This document shows positions 1 through 11,821 of a stretch of 64,000 nucleotides of DNA, piece by piece. Source of the DNA: Sesamum alatum (Eukaryota > Streptophyta > Magnoliopsida > Lamiales > Pedaliaceae); NCBI GenBank assembly GCA_034509735.1, contig JACGWO010000007.1, positions 1,302,001 to 1,366,000 on the forward strand, read 5' to 3'. Each line of letters opens with the position of its first letter. Within the stretch, counting starts at the first letter, position 1. The translations under genes were made by a program, and so were the position numbers. The notes under the pieces were generated by a model. That model worked only from the letters and a program-made list of their open reading frames with translations, made no database searches and had not been told where the DNA came from.

Positions 1-123
1 CAACATTGCATGGGAAGTTAATTGCAGCTTCTAATTTCACGATCTTAAATGTGAATGTCTTGGTAGTTCTTTTCTGGCTGAATGGCTTGTCTTATTTGTA
101 ATCTGCTGGTTCATGCTTTGAAG

Positions 124-1314
124 GAAATATGAAGAAATTTGCGCACCTCGTGTAGAAGAATTTTGCTTTATCACCGACAATACCTACACAAAAGACGAGG
201 TACGACCTTGTTTCTTTGAATAACCATTTCTGTTATGCATCTGATTTAACATCAACAGGAGAATCTCTAGACCGAGCCAGTTATTCTTTATATTTTGAGA
301 CATATTTAGATTCACTAGTGTTCTTAGGCAGGATAATTTTGAGTTGTACATACAGAACTGATTATTGAGTTCACATGTTAGGTAGTGAAAATGGAAAGTC
401 GTGTTTTGAACTTTTTGGGCTTTCAATTGTCCGTTCCCACCACAAAGAAATTTCTCAGGTACCTCTATACCCATGGTCTGCAATCTATATCTTCTCTCAA
501 TGCTGTCTTAATTACTAAATTCACCTTCCCTTAATTTTTACTGTTCGTAGGAGGTTCATTCAAGCTGCACAACTTTCTTATGAGGTATATGAAATAATGT
601 TTGCACATGTCTGTTCTCTGATGAAGAAGCTGTTTTCACTAGATCAATTGTTCCCATTTCCAGGTCCCTTCTGTTGAGCTGGAACTCTTGGCTAATTATT
701 TAGCAGAATTAACTCTAATTGAGTACGGCTTCCTCAAGTTCCTACCATCACTAATTGCTGCTTCGGCTATATTTCTAGCCAGATGGACACTTAATCAGTC
801 AGACCATCCATGGGTTGGCTTTCTTTTCCATCATCATCCCGTTGATCTTCTCTTTAAACTCACCTGTATAAATAATAAGTTACATTTTGCAGAATCCAAC
901 TCTGGAGCGCTATACAAGATACAAAACATCAGAACTGGAAAACACCGTTCTGGAATTGCAAGACTTACAATCGAACACCACCGGATGTATGCTTAATGCC
1001 ATCCGCGAAAAATATAAGCAATCTAAGGTTCGAGACATCTTCCACCCTCTACCTCGCAACTTTTCACAATTTATGGACACCGGCAATTACATAGATACAA
1101 ACAAAAGCCAACGAAAGAAGCTTGCTCAAAATTTGTTGATATGGTGTTCAAGAAACAATGATCATAATCAAAATCAGACAGTAACATGAGCATTATAAGC
1201 TAATCATAGTATCGTGCACTGACATTGTTTCTTGATGTTGTTTTGTGTCAACAGTTCAAGTGCGTTTCAACTCTGCGTCCATCAAAACCCGCTCAATCCC
1301 TTTTCTCAGCGTAA
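124..1314 (+). CDS. CYCA1: A-type cyclin (CYCA1-like), 3' part of gene
   Basis: Six exons read in one frame after splicing: 124-199, 382-458, 551-584, 664-813, 893-1027 and 1255-1314 (stop TAA 1312-1314). All introns are GT-AG and the phases match. The first visible exon starts inside the cyclin N-terminal box with [13 protein letters not shown], then [10 protein letters not shown]. The third exon and the start of the fourth give [12 protein letters not shown] and the cyclin C-terminal fold ([20 protein letters not shown], then [14 protein letters not shown]). The last exons give [21 protein letters not shown] and a tail ending in QSLFSA. A-type cyclins bind and activate cyclin-dependent kinases in S phase to early mitosis. 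The tail wording fits the plant CYCA1 subgroup better than A2 or A3. The 5' exons, including the destruction box and the MRAIL-type CDK-binding motif, lie left of the window. The gene looks intact here. Confidence 0.93.
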
Positions 1315-1794
1315 CATATTCTCTTACGTACGTCTACAGCTGACCTGATTCTACTGTGAAGGCAAACTGATGATAACCAGACGCTAGCGAACGCGTCCTC
1401 ATTCTTTATTTATTCATCTTGCAACCCCTCACCATTGTTGTACTGCTGCTGTAACCTGTCGTGGGGCTTCCAGTCTGTTTTTGTAATGGAAAGATGTTAA
1501 GGCAGCAATTCATATAAGCTTATTATTTAGAGAAATGGGAACACATCTTTTTAGTCCATTTATGCGGGGAATTATTTGACAGCAGCTAACTGCTTGCTGG
1601 CTGCGACTGGGAGGTCTACCCATTTAGATCTCTATCTGTATTGAACTCGACACTGAATCAATGAAATAACTGATATTTTAACATTTGATTCTTGTCTCTA
1701 CACACGTCAAATACCTTAGAGAACACATGTTATGTAATTGAGTATATACCATTAACGAAATAACGAGCACTTTGAATATGTAAGATGTGCAGTG
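1315..1794 (+). other. Cyclin 3' UTR and downstream spacer
   Basis: No ORF of interest. The first 200 bases or so are the likely 3' UTR of the cyclin gene; the rest is unique-looking spacer up to the LTR-derived sequence. The exact polyadenylation site cannot be fixed. Confidence 0.5.
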
Positions 1795-2280
1795 ATGTAT
1801 GTGTTATAATCTTGGCTGGGAAAGAACGAAGTAGCAGGAGCCGTCCGATCTTCTAACATCTCAGCCGTCGGATCAAGAGGTTCTCTAGCACTCAGGAGCG
1901 ACATCATTTTGGGCAGATTGGAGGCAATTAACTTAACCCAAGCGACGTCGTTTTGAAGGCGGGGTTCATCACAACCAAGGGCCCAGATTAATCTACATCA
2001 ACGGCCAGGATTCGTGAAGGGAATCAACATCATCTTCTTCACCTCGTGTACTGCGTGACCCAGCTACACGTAGATGGCCTTCATCAGTTTCGTTTATGTT
2101 ATTTTGTTATTTCTATTGTTGCTAGATTCGATTAGTTAGATCTATATTCCATTTCTGTTTGCAATCTAAATTGTAGTCCTTTTTGCTGAAGGGAATAAGC
2201 ATTTGGGTGTTCTTGTTCTTAACTACCTCTTCTACCTTCTTTTCTCAACTTGTTCTTTCTCTCTAGTTTAGATAGTTACA
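1795..2280 (+). mobile_element. Probable 5' LTR of a Ty3/gypsy element (left end uncertain)
   Basis: The sequence ends in CA at 2279-2280, two bases before a primer-binding site, as a 5' LTR should. The interior has promoter-like and T-rich stretches. The left boundary is a guess because no 3' LTR is seen in the window for comparison. Confidence 0.5.
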
Positions 2281-2282
2281 GT

Positions 2283-2294
2283 TGGTATCAGAGC
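2283..2294 (+). promoter_or_regulatory. Retrotransposon primer-binding site (initiator Met tRNA)
   Basis: TGGTATCAGAGC is the standard plant LTR-retrotransposon primer site complementary to the 3' end of initiator tRNA-Met. It lies directly after the LTR end and 60 bases before the gag start codon. Confidence 0.9.
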
Positions 2295-2353
2295 TAGGCA
2301 TTTCTTGGCCTGAAGCTGTATTGGGCATACGTTAATGAAAAACACAAAAACAA

Positions 2354-3990
2354 ATGGCTGATGGTACTCGGTTGAAGGAGGTTGTGGAGGCTCAGAGGAA
2401 GCATGAGTTGTTATTGATGGCATGCAACAGTCACATGCTGAGCTAGTAGAAGGGTCGAGGCTGATACAGAAGCAGCTCCGCGACATTATCCAGCAAGTGC
2501 AACTTTATAACAGGAATAAGTCAGTTTTAGGGGAAGGTTTGTTGGCGCACAGTGAGAGGAGTCCTTCGCCTCATCACCCTTCTCAGTCCGTCCAAAATAT
2601 TCAGGAGTAGGTGGGTCACAAGCGCAAATTCGCTCCATACTGAAGATTGAGTTCCGGAGGTTTGACGGGGACGAGCCTTGATCATGGATAAGGAAATGTA
2701 TCCGATATTTCCATATCGTGCATACCATCTCGGAGGATCAGAAGGTTCCGTTGGCCTCGGTACATTTAGACGACAAGGCGGAGTTGTGGTACCTTGGGGA
2801 ATGCTCACCTGGCCCAATTTATGCAAGCAGTTTATGAAAGGTATGATGGTAATGATCCTGGAATGATACTGGGGGAGTTCACACGGTTGCAACAAGGTTT
2901 GGATACAGTGGAAAGATTTATGGAGAAATTTGAAGAGTTAAAATCTCATGTCATGATATATAATAGTGATTTTCCTGAGTCTTTTTATGTGACGTGTTTT
3001 GTGAATGGTTTGAGGTAGGATAATCGTGGTCCAGTGCTGACAGCCAGGCCAACTAAACTTCACCAAGCCATGACAATTGCTAAACATCAACAGGATACAA
3101 TGGAGGGCATACTAAAGAGGGCCAACCATAACTCTAAACCGTGGCCGAATAATCGATCCTTTCCCAACCCTAAGCCTACCCAAGTGTATACACCAACCAA
3201 GCCAGCCTATACACCACCCAAATCAGCCACCCTGCACCAAAATTTCCTTACCAAAACCCCTGAATTTAGCCCATCAAATAGAAAGATCCTAGCCCACACA
3301 GAAATGCAGGAAAGGAGGAGAAAAAACTTATGCTACAATTGTGACGAGTATTACAAACCAGGCCATAAGTGCAAACACAAAGCTCTTTACTGCATTATTA
3401 GTGAAGAGGAGGAGGATGTCGTGGACCTTGTAGTACAAGAGGAGGACCAGCCTGGTGAGGAGCTAGGGGTGGAGAATATGACGGTGTCCTTGAATGCAAT
3501 GTGCGGGAACATGGATCTCAATACCCTGAGAGTTGAAGGTGTTGCTTATAGACGAGGGATACATGTACTCATAGATAGTGGCAGCACCCACTGTTTCCTT
3601 GACGAGGATGTTGCTGTTCGTTTGGGATGTCGGCTGGAGGGAACCAACCCTATGTATGTTAGTGTAGCTGACGGTAGGAAGCTGGTTAGTAGGTTATATT
3701 GCCTTGGGTTCTCGTGGGAAATGTAGGGCCATGTCTTCTCCTATCCAGTCCGAACGTTGAGGTTGAGAGGGTGCCATATGGTTCTTGTAAGGGATTGGCC
3801 TAGGAGACACGGTCCCGTTGAATTTGATTATGATGCTACGAGGATCACAATCACAAAGAAAGGGAGTCCTAGGCCTGAGAAGGTGGTGTTGCAGGTTCTT
3901 ACCTCACTGTACCCTCCCCAATTACATATGATATTTGCTCGGTCCATGGGTAAACTCTTGCATGAGAGTAATGCAATTTTGCAGAAATAG
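2354..3990 (+). pseudogene. Broken Ty3/gypsy gag-protease
   Basis: Gag begins at ATG 2354 (MADGTRLKEVVEAQ) and is broken by stops and frameshifts near 2450, 2610 and 3018. A long frame at 3034-3726 keeps a variant zinc knuckle (CYNCDEYYKPGHKC, with GHKCKHKALYC) and then the retroviral-type aspartic protease motif (VLIDSGSTHCFLDEDVA). After a further stop at 3724, 3757-3990 continues the protease domain (VRTLRLRGCHMVLVRDW, PVEFDYDATRITITKKG). Reverse transcriptase, integrase and the 3' LTR are missing; the element stops near 3990, where copia-like DNA follows. It is a dead 5' fragment of a chromovirus- or Tekay-like gypsy element; the lineage is inferred from the protease and zinc-knuckle wording only. 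Confidence 0.85.
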
Positions 3991-4088
3991 TGGGAGAGTT
4001 GTTAATTGAAGTCCAAGTCTTTAACTTGAATTAAATAAAATAATCATCTGCTAATTTTTTGCTTTAATTTTTAAATGTAGATTTAAAA

Positions 4089-5968
4089 ATGTCTAAGAAT
4101 CCATAATCTTCCATTCTTGAGACCAATAAATTCAATAGAACAAACTACAACTACTGTTGCGTAATGTGAGGATACTCCTCGATTTTGAGAACCAAAGCTA
4201 TGTCTTGGACAAGCCACTTCCACGAGCTTTGCCGAGAAATCCTCGTCTGAAGAACGTGAGACGTTTGATAAATGGCTGGAGGACAATCGGAAAGTTCGCA
4301 GTATCATACTTGCTTCAATGACTAACGAAGTCCAAAAGCAGTACGAGAGGCTAGACAATGTCTCCACCGTGATGCTATGTATGAAGGATTGCTATACAAC
4401 ACCAGACCTACATACTATGTATGTCGCTACGAAGGTATTATCAGGAACAAAGATGACGGAGGGATCCTCTGTACATGAGCATGGCGTCAAGATGCTTACT
4501 CTAGTGGAAAAGCTCTAAGATCTCAAGGTTGGTTCGATAATGAGACGTATATTGACATGACCCTCTAGTCACTTGCTCCATCCTTTGATTTATTTATTGT
4601 TAACTACAACATAAATCAACTTGAAAAGGAAATTCATGAGTTAATTAATATGTTGGTCCAATACAAGATAACGACTAAGAAGGCAACGCCGTCAGTGTTG
4701 GAAGGGAAGGCTTCAACCTCTAAAGCGAAAGGCAAGGGAGCCAGACGCTAGAAAAGGAAGAAGGGTAAGGGGAAAGTCGTCAAAGCCACTGCCAGCGTTC
4801 TGAACGCCCCCGTTGCCAAAGGAGGAAAAGGCAAGGTAAAGGGAAAGGTTCACAACAGTAGTCGAGGGAAAACGGCATATGCACCCGTAGCCATGAGAAA
4901 GGCCATTTGAGGAGGAATTGCCCCAAGTTCCTCTCCAAACAAGGTTTGTTTGTTGATGGTCACTAACTCTGCTTCTTGGGTATTGGATATTGGCTATGTA
5001 GCTCACATCTGCAATGATTTGTAGGTGTTGCAAAGAGGCAGGAGGCTAAGTAAACACGAGGTCATCCTAAGGTTTGGTGATGGCAAGGTTGTCGCTGTTG
5101 AAGCTGTGGGAACCGTTAACTTAGCTGTTAGTGATCATGTTAGGCTAGAATTATATCAATTCCATTCCGTTGTTAGCTAATTGTGGTTTTGAGTTTTTGA
5201 ATCAATAAAAGTTGCTTTTATTTGATGAAAGCTGGATCTTCTCATCTGCTAGGCAAACTTAACAGTAGCCTTTACATTCTATATAAGTTTGATTGGATCA
5301 TGACTGCTCAAAACAAATGAAAATTAAATAATCCACTAAACGCACATATGTGGCATGCAAGGCTAGGTCATACTCTCAAGATAGGATTATGAAGTTGGTA
5401 GATTCAAATAATCTAGAGATAGACGATTTGGATCACATGCCGGTTTGCGAGTCCTGTCTGAAAGGGAAGATGACTAAAAAGCCATTTGTTGGACAAAACA
5501 CCTTGCTACCAGTCTATTGGATTTGATCCATGCAGAAGTCTGTGGACCACTGAATACGCAAGCTAGGGGCGGATTCTCCTACTTCATAATGTTTAACGAT
5601 GATCATTCACGGTGTAATGTTTACCTAATGAGGTACAAGTCTAAAGCCTTTATGAGGTTTAAGGAGTTCAGACTTGAAGTCAAGAACCAAACTAGTTGTA
5701 AAATCAAAGTCCTTCGGTCAGATCGAGGTGGCGAGTATCTAAGTGGTGAATTTTTGGATTATCTAAAAGAGAACAACATAATCTCTCAGTGGACACCTCT
5801 GGGAACTCCCCAGTTAAATGGTGTCTCTGAAAGGAGAAATTGGACTCTGTTGGACATGGTCTGATCCATGATGGGCTTTACCGAGTTGCCATTGTCCTTC
5901 TGGGGGCACGCACTTGAGACAATGGGTAAGTTATTGAACATAGCGCCATCTAAACCAGTGGAGTACAA
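4089..5968 (+). pseudogene. Broken Ty1/copia gag-integrase
   Basis: In reading order, and with many stops and frame changes: a gag start at ATG 4089 (MSKNP, then stop; ILETNKFNRTNYN); the gag core (YVLDKPLPRAL, MTNEVQKQYERLDNVSTVML at 4318-4518); a lysine-rich stretch (4620-4910); a damaged protease (about 4970-5160, WVLDIGY in place of the expected D-S/T-G context); the pre-integrase zinc region (LWHARLGHTLK, MPVCESCLKGKMTKKPF at 5350-5500); and the integrase core (LDLIHAEVCGPL, FIMFNDDHSR, VLRSDRGGEYLSGEF, TPQLNGVSERRNWTLLDMV at 5517-5864). D and E residues of the catalytic core are still visible. The copy ends abruptly near 5968, so reverse transcriptase, RNase H and both LTRs are absent. 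Confidence 0.88.
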
Positions 5969-5975
5969 TGCGCAG

Positions 5976-6195
5976 GGAGGGGTTTTTTAAGTTTTTACAC
6001 AAAAGAACAATAATGCAATTTGCATCGGCTAATTTTTCTACAGTTTAACAAAATAATTCAAGGGCAAAATGGTCAACTTCAGGCATTTGGTTAAAAATTA
6101 TAAACCTTAGAGGGATATTTGTAAATTTTCAAGCAATAAGCGAATATTTGTAATTATGACAAACCTCAGGGGAGGTAGCGGTAATTTACACTAAA
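5976..6195 (+). repeat. 3' half of a GGGTAAATT-type MITE
   Basis: The text (GCAAAATGGTCAACTTCAGG, then TAAAAATTATAAACCTTAG) matches the right halves of the elements at 39870-40294 and 40474-40882. The left half is missing where the copia fragment ends. Confidence 0.6.
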
Positions 6196-6813
6196 ATTTA
6201 TTCCTTCTTGTAGAAAATCAAATCAAGCAATCACCATAGAAATTTGAAAGACTAAAACTACAAGACGAATAAGTATTAAAATTATTATTTAATAAAAAAA
6301 ACATAAAAAATGGTAGAGATTATTATTCAATATTTCAAGTATCATGAAAAGTAAAATATCAAAAGAAATAAGACAATTTCATGATAAAGAGTAAAATATT
6401 AGTTTAGCCATAAGAGATGAGTGTAAACGATAAATAAATATTAAACTTAATCGACATAAATATATGAGTTAGGGATAAAAATTAACAAAACTCAAAGATC
6501 ATGGAGAAAAAAAATAAATTAATACCATGAAAAAGTAAGACGTCACTGCAACCATAAAAAAATAATGGAAAGAAGCAGATAAAATTGATACACTTGAGTA
6601 TCTAATAATGAAGAGATGCAGAGTATTTAAATATAAATGTGAGGGAAATCATGATCATTAGGTAATGATTTAAGATAAATACAATTTAAATTAGTATAAA
6701 GAGATATGATATTTAATATAAATATAAAATATAAAATATATCATTAAAATAAATATTAAAATAGATCATATTTAATATAGAATATAAATTAAATATTAAA
6801 ATATCATATTTTC
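6196..6813. other. AT-rich spacer
   Basis: Very AT-rich with no convincing ORF or RNA. It contains short runs of ATATAAAATAT-like repeats near 6710-6800. Confidence 0.5.
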
Positions 6814-7045
6814 AACCAATAAGATTTTTTCTTGATAATTAACAATTCAATTACAATTGTGGATATTAGACTTTGGATAAATACAAACTACGTATATTAA
6901 AATAGATGATGTTTTAACCAATAAGATTTTTTCTTGACACTTAAAAAATTACTATAATCTTGGAGATAAAATTTTGAATAAATAGTTAGTATATCTAAAA
7001 TAAATAATATTTCCAACCAATGAAATTTTTTCTTGATAATTCAAA
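6814..7045 (+). repeat. Three-copy degenerate tandem repeat, about 100 bp unit
   Basis: The phrase AACCAATAAGATTTTTTCTT recurs at 6814, 6916 and (slightly changed) 7015. The intervening sequence is related, giving unit lengths of about 102 and 99 bp. Confidence 0.7.
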
Positions 7046-7121
7046 AATTCAAAAACACCAAAAAAAACGTATTTGGTCAAAATTGGCTTATTGTAGTCAA
7101 ATATCGTTCTGTTATATATAT

Positions 7122-7152
<31 letters not shown>

Positions 7153-7965
7153 TATATATCTATAGATATCACTAGTAATAATTTTCTTAAATAATCATTT
7201 TGTAGAATTAAATTATACTTGCTAGTCAAGATTTTGTATGTCACTGCTCATTTTTCGGAAATATTGTTCACATATATATAGCATATTTCGGTTAAGTTTG
7301 TGGGGCAATGATTTAATTAGCATCTATCTTACTTTAGAGTTTAACATAAATACAAATACAAGTGAGTTGATCATAACACAAGTATTCCAAAAACGCTCTC
7401 TCTATACTTTTTCATCAAGACGAGCAAGAGTAGTTCGTGGTTTTTTACAACAATTAGAATGAGAATATTTAGCGCGGATGATGTTGAAGATATTCATATT
7501 CAATCAAGAAAAGAGTTGATACAAGAGCTATTTCAGTTTTCCCATCACAGGTTTGTTCGATCAATATTTATGTACATACGTGATAAATATTTTACACACA
7601 TAAATTATTTGTTCATGTGAGGTTGGTTTATCTTGTTACCTATTATTTTCCCAATAGTACGACTGATAAAAGTGTTTTTGGTGATAATTTAGCAATAAAT
7701 TATAATTATTTGGAAATTGTGCTAATCACTTTTTTTTATTATGGATTAATTAAAATGATCAACTTTTAAAGAACTTTATATTTTCATTAATATATAACTA
7801 TCGAGGTATCAAAAGTTTAATTCAGAAACTAAGATCCTATAATATTTAGAAGGAAAAGGAAATTACAAATAAGTAGTGGTTTTGAAGTCAAAATATCTCT
7901 TCGGTGAATCCAAAGTTAGATTTGACAATCGAGGCAAAAATTTGGAAAATCTAATGTTGAATAAT
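7046..7965. other. Spacer with AT microsatellite; no supported gene
   Basis: It contains a (TA)n/(TATC)n tract at about 7113-7168. An open frame at 7238-7462 shows no recognisable domain and no codon bias and is not accepted as a gene. Confidence 0.5.
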
Positions 7966-8461
7966 GGGTAAATTATATTTTTTGTCCCATAAATGAACCC
8001 GTTTCTAATTTTGGTCCTATATTGTGGAAAATTCACACATTACATCCTATATGTTCATTTTTTTTTTAATTTTAGGACCAAAAGGAGTTTTCCGTTAATT
8101 GTTAACAGCAGAATCACGTGACTCGCGCACCTCCGTTAAATTGCTTGGGATAAATTACATTTTTGTTTCCATAAGTGGACCTGTTTCTAATTTTGGTCCC
8201 ATAAGTGGACCCATTTCTAATTTTTGGTACTACAGTATAGGACCAAAATTGGAAAAGGGTCCACTTATGGGACAAAAAATATAATATATCCTGAGCAATT
8301 TAACGGAGCGTGCAGAGTCCGTTAGCAACTAACGGAAAACCCCTTTTAGTCCTGAAATTGAAAAAAAAAATGTACATATAAGATGTAATATGTAAATTCC
8401 CCATAGTATGAGACCAAAATTAGAAACGGGTCCACTTATGGGAGCAAAATGTAATTTACCC
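7966..8461. mobile_element. Fold-back (palindromic) MULE-like element with 10-bp target duplication
   Basis: The left end GGGTAAATTATATTTTTTG is the inverted complement of the right end (CAAAATGTAATTTACCC). The complementarity continues through almost the whole 496 bp, so the element could fold into one hairpin. Each arm also contains a second internal copy of its own end (about 8148 and 8291). The 10-mer GTTGAATAAT lies directly outside both ends (7956-7965 and 8462-8471). A 9-10 bp duplication points to Mutator-like transposition. Confidence 0.85.
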
Positions 8462-8744
8462 GTTGAATAATCCCAAATAAACAGTTAATATTTGTGAAAT
8501 ATTTTCATTATAGTTTAATTTTAACATGCACTTTTACCGGCCCTATTTTTTTCTTATTCTTTTTTAAATTTGACTAACAGTATCTTAGTTTTGAATAATA
8601 GTTTTAAAAGTGAATATATATGTTTCATATTTCTATCATATATTTACAGAGAGAGTACATAATTAATGATATTATATCATTATTTTTAACTGAAACAGTA
8701 TTCTGAAAAATAAAAAAATATGTCCCAAAGTTTAACAGATTTAG

Positions 8745-9200
8745 GAAAAATAACACTTTTCGTCTTGTAACTTAGGGCCTTTCCACTTTTGATCCCATTG
8801 ATTACAGGATTCTCACTTTTGATCTCGTAATTTCTAAAAAGTAACACTTTTGTTCACATGCCACCTTTTCGTTAATTTTTTCTTAACGAAAAACGCCACG
8901 TGCTTAGCACGTGGCCATTAGGATCTTTACACTTTTGGTCCCATATGTTTTGAAATTCTCACTTTGATCCCATATGTTATGAAATTTTCACTTTGGTCCT
9001 GTAATTTTAAAAAAGTAACACTTTTGGTCTCATGCACTTAATGGCCACGCAACACGTTCCGTTAAATATTTAACAGAAAGTGTCATGGGATTGAAAGTGC
9101 TACTTTTTAAAAGTTACGGGGACCAAAAGTGAGAATCTCCTATCCAATAGGACCAAAAGTGAAAAGACTCTAAGTTATGGGATGAAAATACTATTTCCCC
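8745..9200. mobile_element. Fold-back MULE-like element
   Basis: The inverted ends are GAAAAATAACACTTTTC on the left and the complement of GAAAATACTATTTCCCC on the right. The arms (TTTTGGTCCCATATG-type phrases) pair across the middle. Flanking 10-mers ACAGATTTAG and ACATATTTAG differ by one base, a plausible aged target duplication. The same family recurs in a YUCCA intron at 21143-21567. Confidence 0.8.
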
Positions 9201-9210
9201 ACATATTTAG

Positions 9211-9800
9211 TTCCACAGGATAAGTTCATGGGACCACATCAGCAACATCTTTTAATCTTATGGGAGAAAAAAAAAATGTTAATTTTATCATAATCATCAT
9301 ACATTAAATGCCTATTTCATCAATAGGTTAGAAAAAAACATTATCACATTTATAAATTTATGAAATCTCGAGTTACAATCACTTATACTTAATTTTCAGA
9401 TGCTTCAAATATTTTCATGCTATTAGATTAAAAACCAAATATCACTTCTAAATTAATGATATATCAAGCACTATTAATTATATAATATCTAATAATATTT
9501 ACTTTGATTTAATTACTTCATATATATTTCATAAATGAATAGATTTTGTGACTATAATTAATATCTTAAAAAAACAAATCAATAATATTATGATCACTGA
9601 ATTATCCCACGTTGAATAATAAATAGCCACCTACTCTTTTAAGACTTGCATGCAATTTTATTTTCTTCTAAGACATTATATATTAATGAAAAAATTTATA
9701 ATTATTAAGAAAAACTACAGAAACCATAGCCATTAGCCAACAGATTGGAAATTAACAGTGAGGTAATAATTTTTTATTTTCTTATGATCTGGGGAGGGTT
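9211..9800. other. AT-rich spacer
   Basis: I see no gene, RNA or clear repeat structure here. Confidence 0.5.
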
Positions 9801-9805
9801 GGTGG

Positions 9806-10399
9806 CAGTGTTTTCAAACTCGAACCGAATTAATCGTTTCGATTGGTCCGATCGGGAATCGATCAGGTCCCCAGTTCGGGTCAAGGCAAAAAAAAATAAA
9901 TCCAACGCCCTTTGAACCGGTGCGGACCGGCCAAAACTGGTTCCACCGATAGACCGGTCCAACAGGTCCCCAAATTATTCAAGAAAAAAGTAAGAGAGAT
10001 GGGGTGGGAAAAAGAATTGTTTTTTTTTTTTTGTGTATATATGTTATTTTTTTAATTTTAAATGTATGCTATTGTATTTATATAAAAATATGCATTTCAT
10101 TGCAATTATGTTGATTATTTATTGCAACTATGTTGAGTATTTTTGCAATTTTGTTGAACTTATACACTTAGTATGTTTAGTTGTTAGTATATTTACTTTA
10201 AGTTTGCTTTTATTTGTACTTTTCATCTTTTAACTTAATTAATTGATATATAATGTATTGCTATATTATGTGTATATATATATATACATATATATAATAG
10301 GATCCGGGTCAACTAGTTTTTTGATTTCGGTCTGACCGGTTGGACTAATGACCCAATAACTTGATCGATTCAATGTCCTGTCCGAATCTGAAAATATTG
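9806..10399. mobile_element. Non-autonomous TIR element with CCGGTCC-rich ends
   Basis: The left end CAGTGTTTTCAAACTCGAAC is roughly the inverted complement of the right end (TCCGAATCTGAAAATATTG). GC-rich subterminal blocks (CGGTCC, CCGGT) lie inside both ends, and the middle is AT-rich with no coding capacity. The target duplication is not clear, so the superfamily is unassigned. Confidence 0.6.
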
Positions 10400-11649
10400 T
10401 TAGTATAATTTTGAAAATGAAAAGAGGGGTTCATCTATTTGGGTAAAATGCAAAACCTCTCAGTGTTTGCGAAAAAGTAAACGAAAAGAAAAACTCTATG
10501 CGATTTGAAAATAAGCCAAAACTCCCTATGTTATATAAAAAATTTAGTAAAAGATTTAATTTCTTTCTATTTTTTACGGCAATTGAGAATCACGTGCTGG
10601 AGCGTGAAGATTGTTGTTGTCTTTTACTTTATGTCCACTTTTGACATGTGAGAATTTTATTATTTTTTTTTTTGCCCCTATATTCCAATTTAAATAATCC
10701 TCGATCTAATTTATTTCGTGTGATGGGATTATGCTGGTATAGATTAATAAATAATAAAATTTAAAATAATAGTGATAGAATTTTATAATACCGTGTTTAC
10801 TTTATCAGATCAAATATTAGATTATTGTGTGATAATTTTATTACTTGTTTATTGACAAATCATACATTTGGGAATAAAATTAAAAAAATATCAAAATTAT
10901 CCTTTTAATAAGGCAAAATGGTTATCTATACTATTATAAAAGAAAATTTTTTATCGTATTAACTTTTGAATACCTAAATTTACTCTTTAATTCAATTATT
11001 TCCTTGAAAAGAAAATTGGTCAGTACAGTAATTTTACCTTTTTTAATAATTCCATAATTATTATTTTTATTTTAACCCACTAACCAACGTTTTTATCACA
11101 ATTTATTTTCTTTTTCATTTCCTCACAATGATTCCTTTTTTACATTTTTTTTTCTCTCCATCTCGTACCATATTTTTTTTATATGCTCGCTGAAATCCCA
11201 TGCGATGATGATTAGTTATAAAAATAAAATAAAAATCAGCAAAGTTTATACTTGTTAATTAGCAATTTTCCTCTCTTCTTATTAATTTAAAAAATATATA
11301 AAACAGGAAACGAAAAAAAGAAGACTTCGTCTCTTCATCTCAACAAAAAAAAAAAAAAAGACTTGTTTAATTTCTATCATACTATCAAATTAAGGGACCC
11401 AGTTCTTTGTAATTTTGGACACAAATAAGGACAAACATGTAAAACGGCAAGGAATAAGTAAGGATAATATGGGCTGGTTGAAGTTAATACGGTTAAATAA
11501 AAATCGATGCAAAAACTAGTTTTTCCACCATGAAAAACTTATTAGCCACCCTCGTGAAAACCACGGCCGACAACCGTTGCGTGACCATGGTCAATGACTA
11601 TTCGCTATGGTTATTTAGTATAAAACATCACAATTAACCATGATTAAAT
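10400..11649. other. Gene-free repeat-derived region
   Basis: It contains short pieces of the dispersed small-repeat families, including a Helitron-like 5' phrase TCTATACTATTATAAAAG near 10924. No ORF can be supported. Confidence 0.45.
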
Positions 11650-11667
11650 GTCATATTTTTTGTAGTG
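11650..11667. mobile_element. CACTA-type transposon terminus
   Basis: The sequence is the complement of CACTACAAAAAATATGAC, a typical plant CACTA (En/Spm) inverted-repeat end. The other end was not found in a consistent position, so this is the right end of a truncated element covering part of 11500-11667. Confidence 0.65.
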
Positions 11668-11821
11668 TTAAGAGCAATAATATCGGGCCCAAAAAAAAGA
11701 AAGGAAACGTACTACTACTAAGGATTGGCCCAGATCTCCTTAACAATACCGGCAAGTAAACGTGGCCTTAATGGATAATCGTTTTACCTTCTTTTTTTCC
11801 TCTGTTTGTGGGCTATATCAA

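Noticed and set aside
7238..7462. 74-codon open frame in AT-rich DNA
   Set aside because: No domain, no codon bias, no splice context; adjacent frames also lack any family match that I can recognise.
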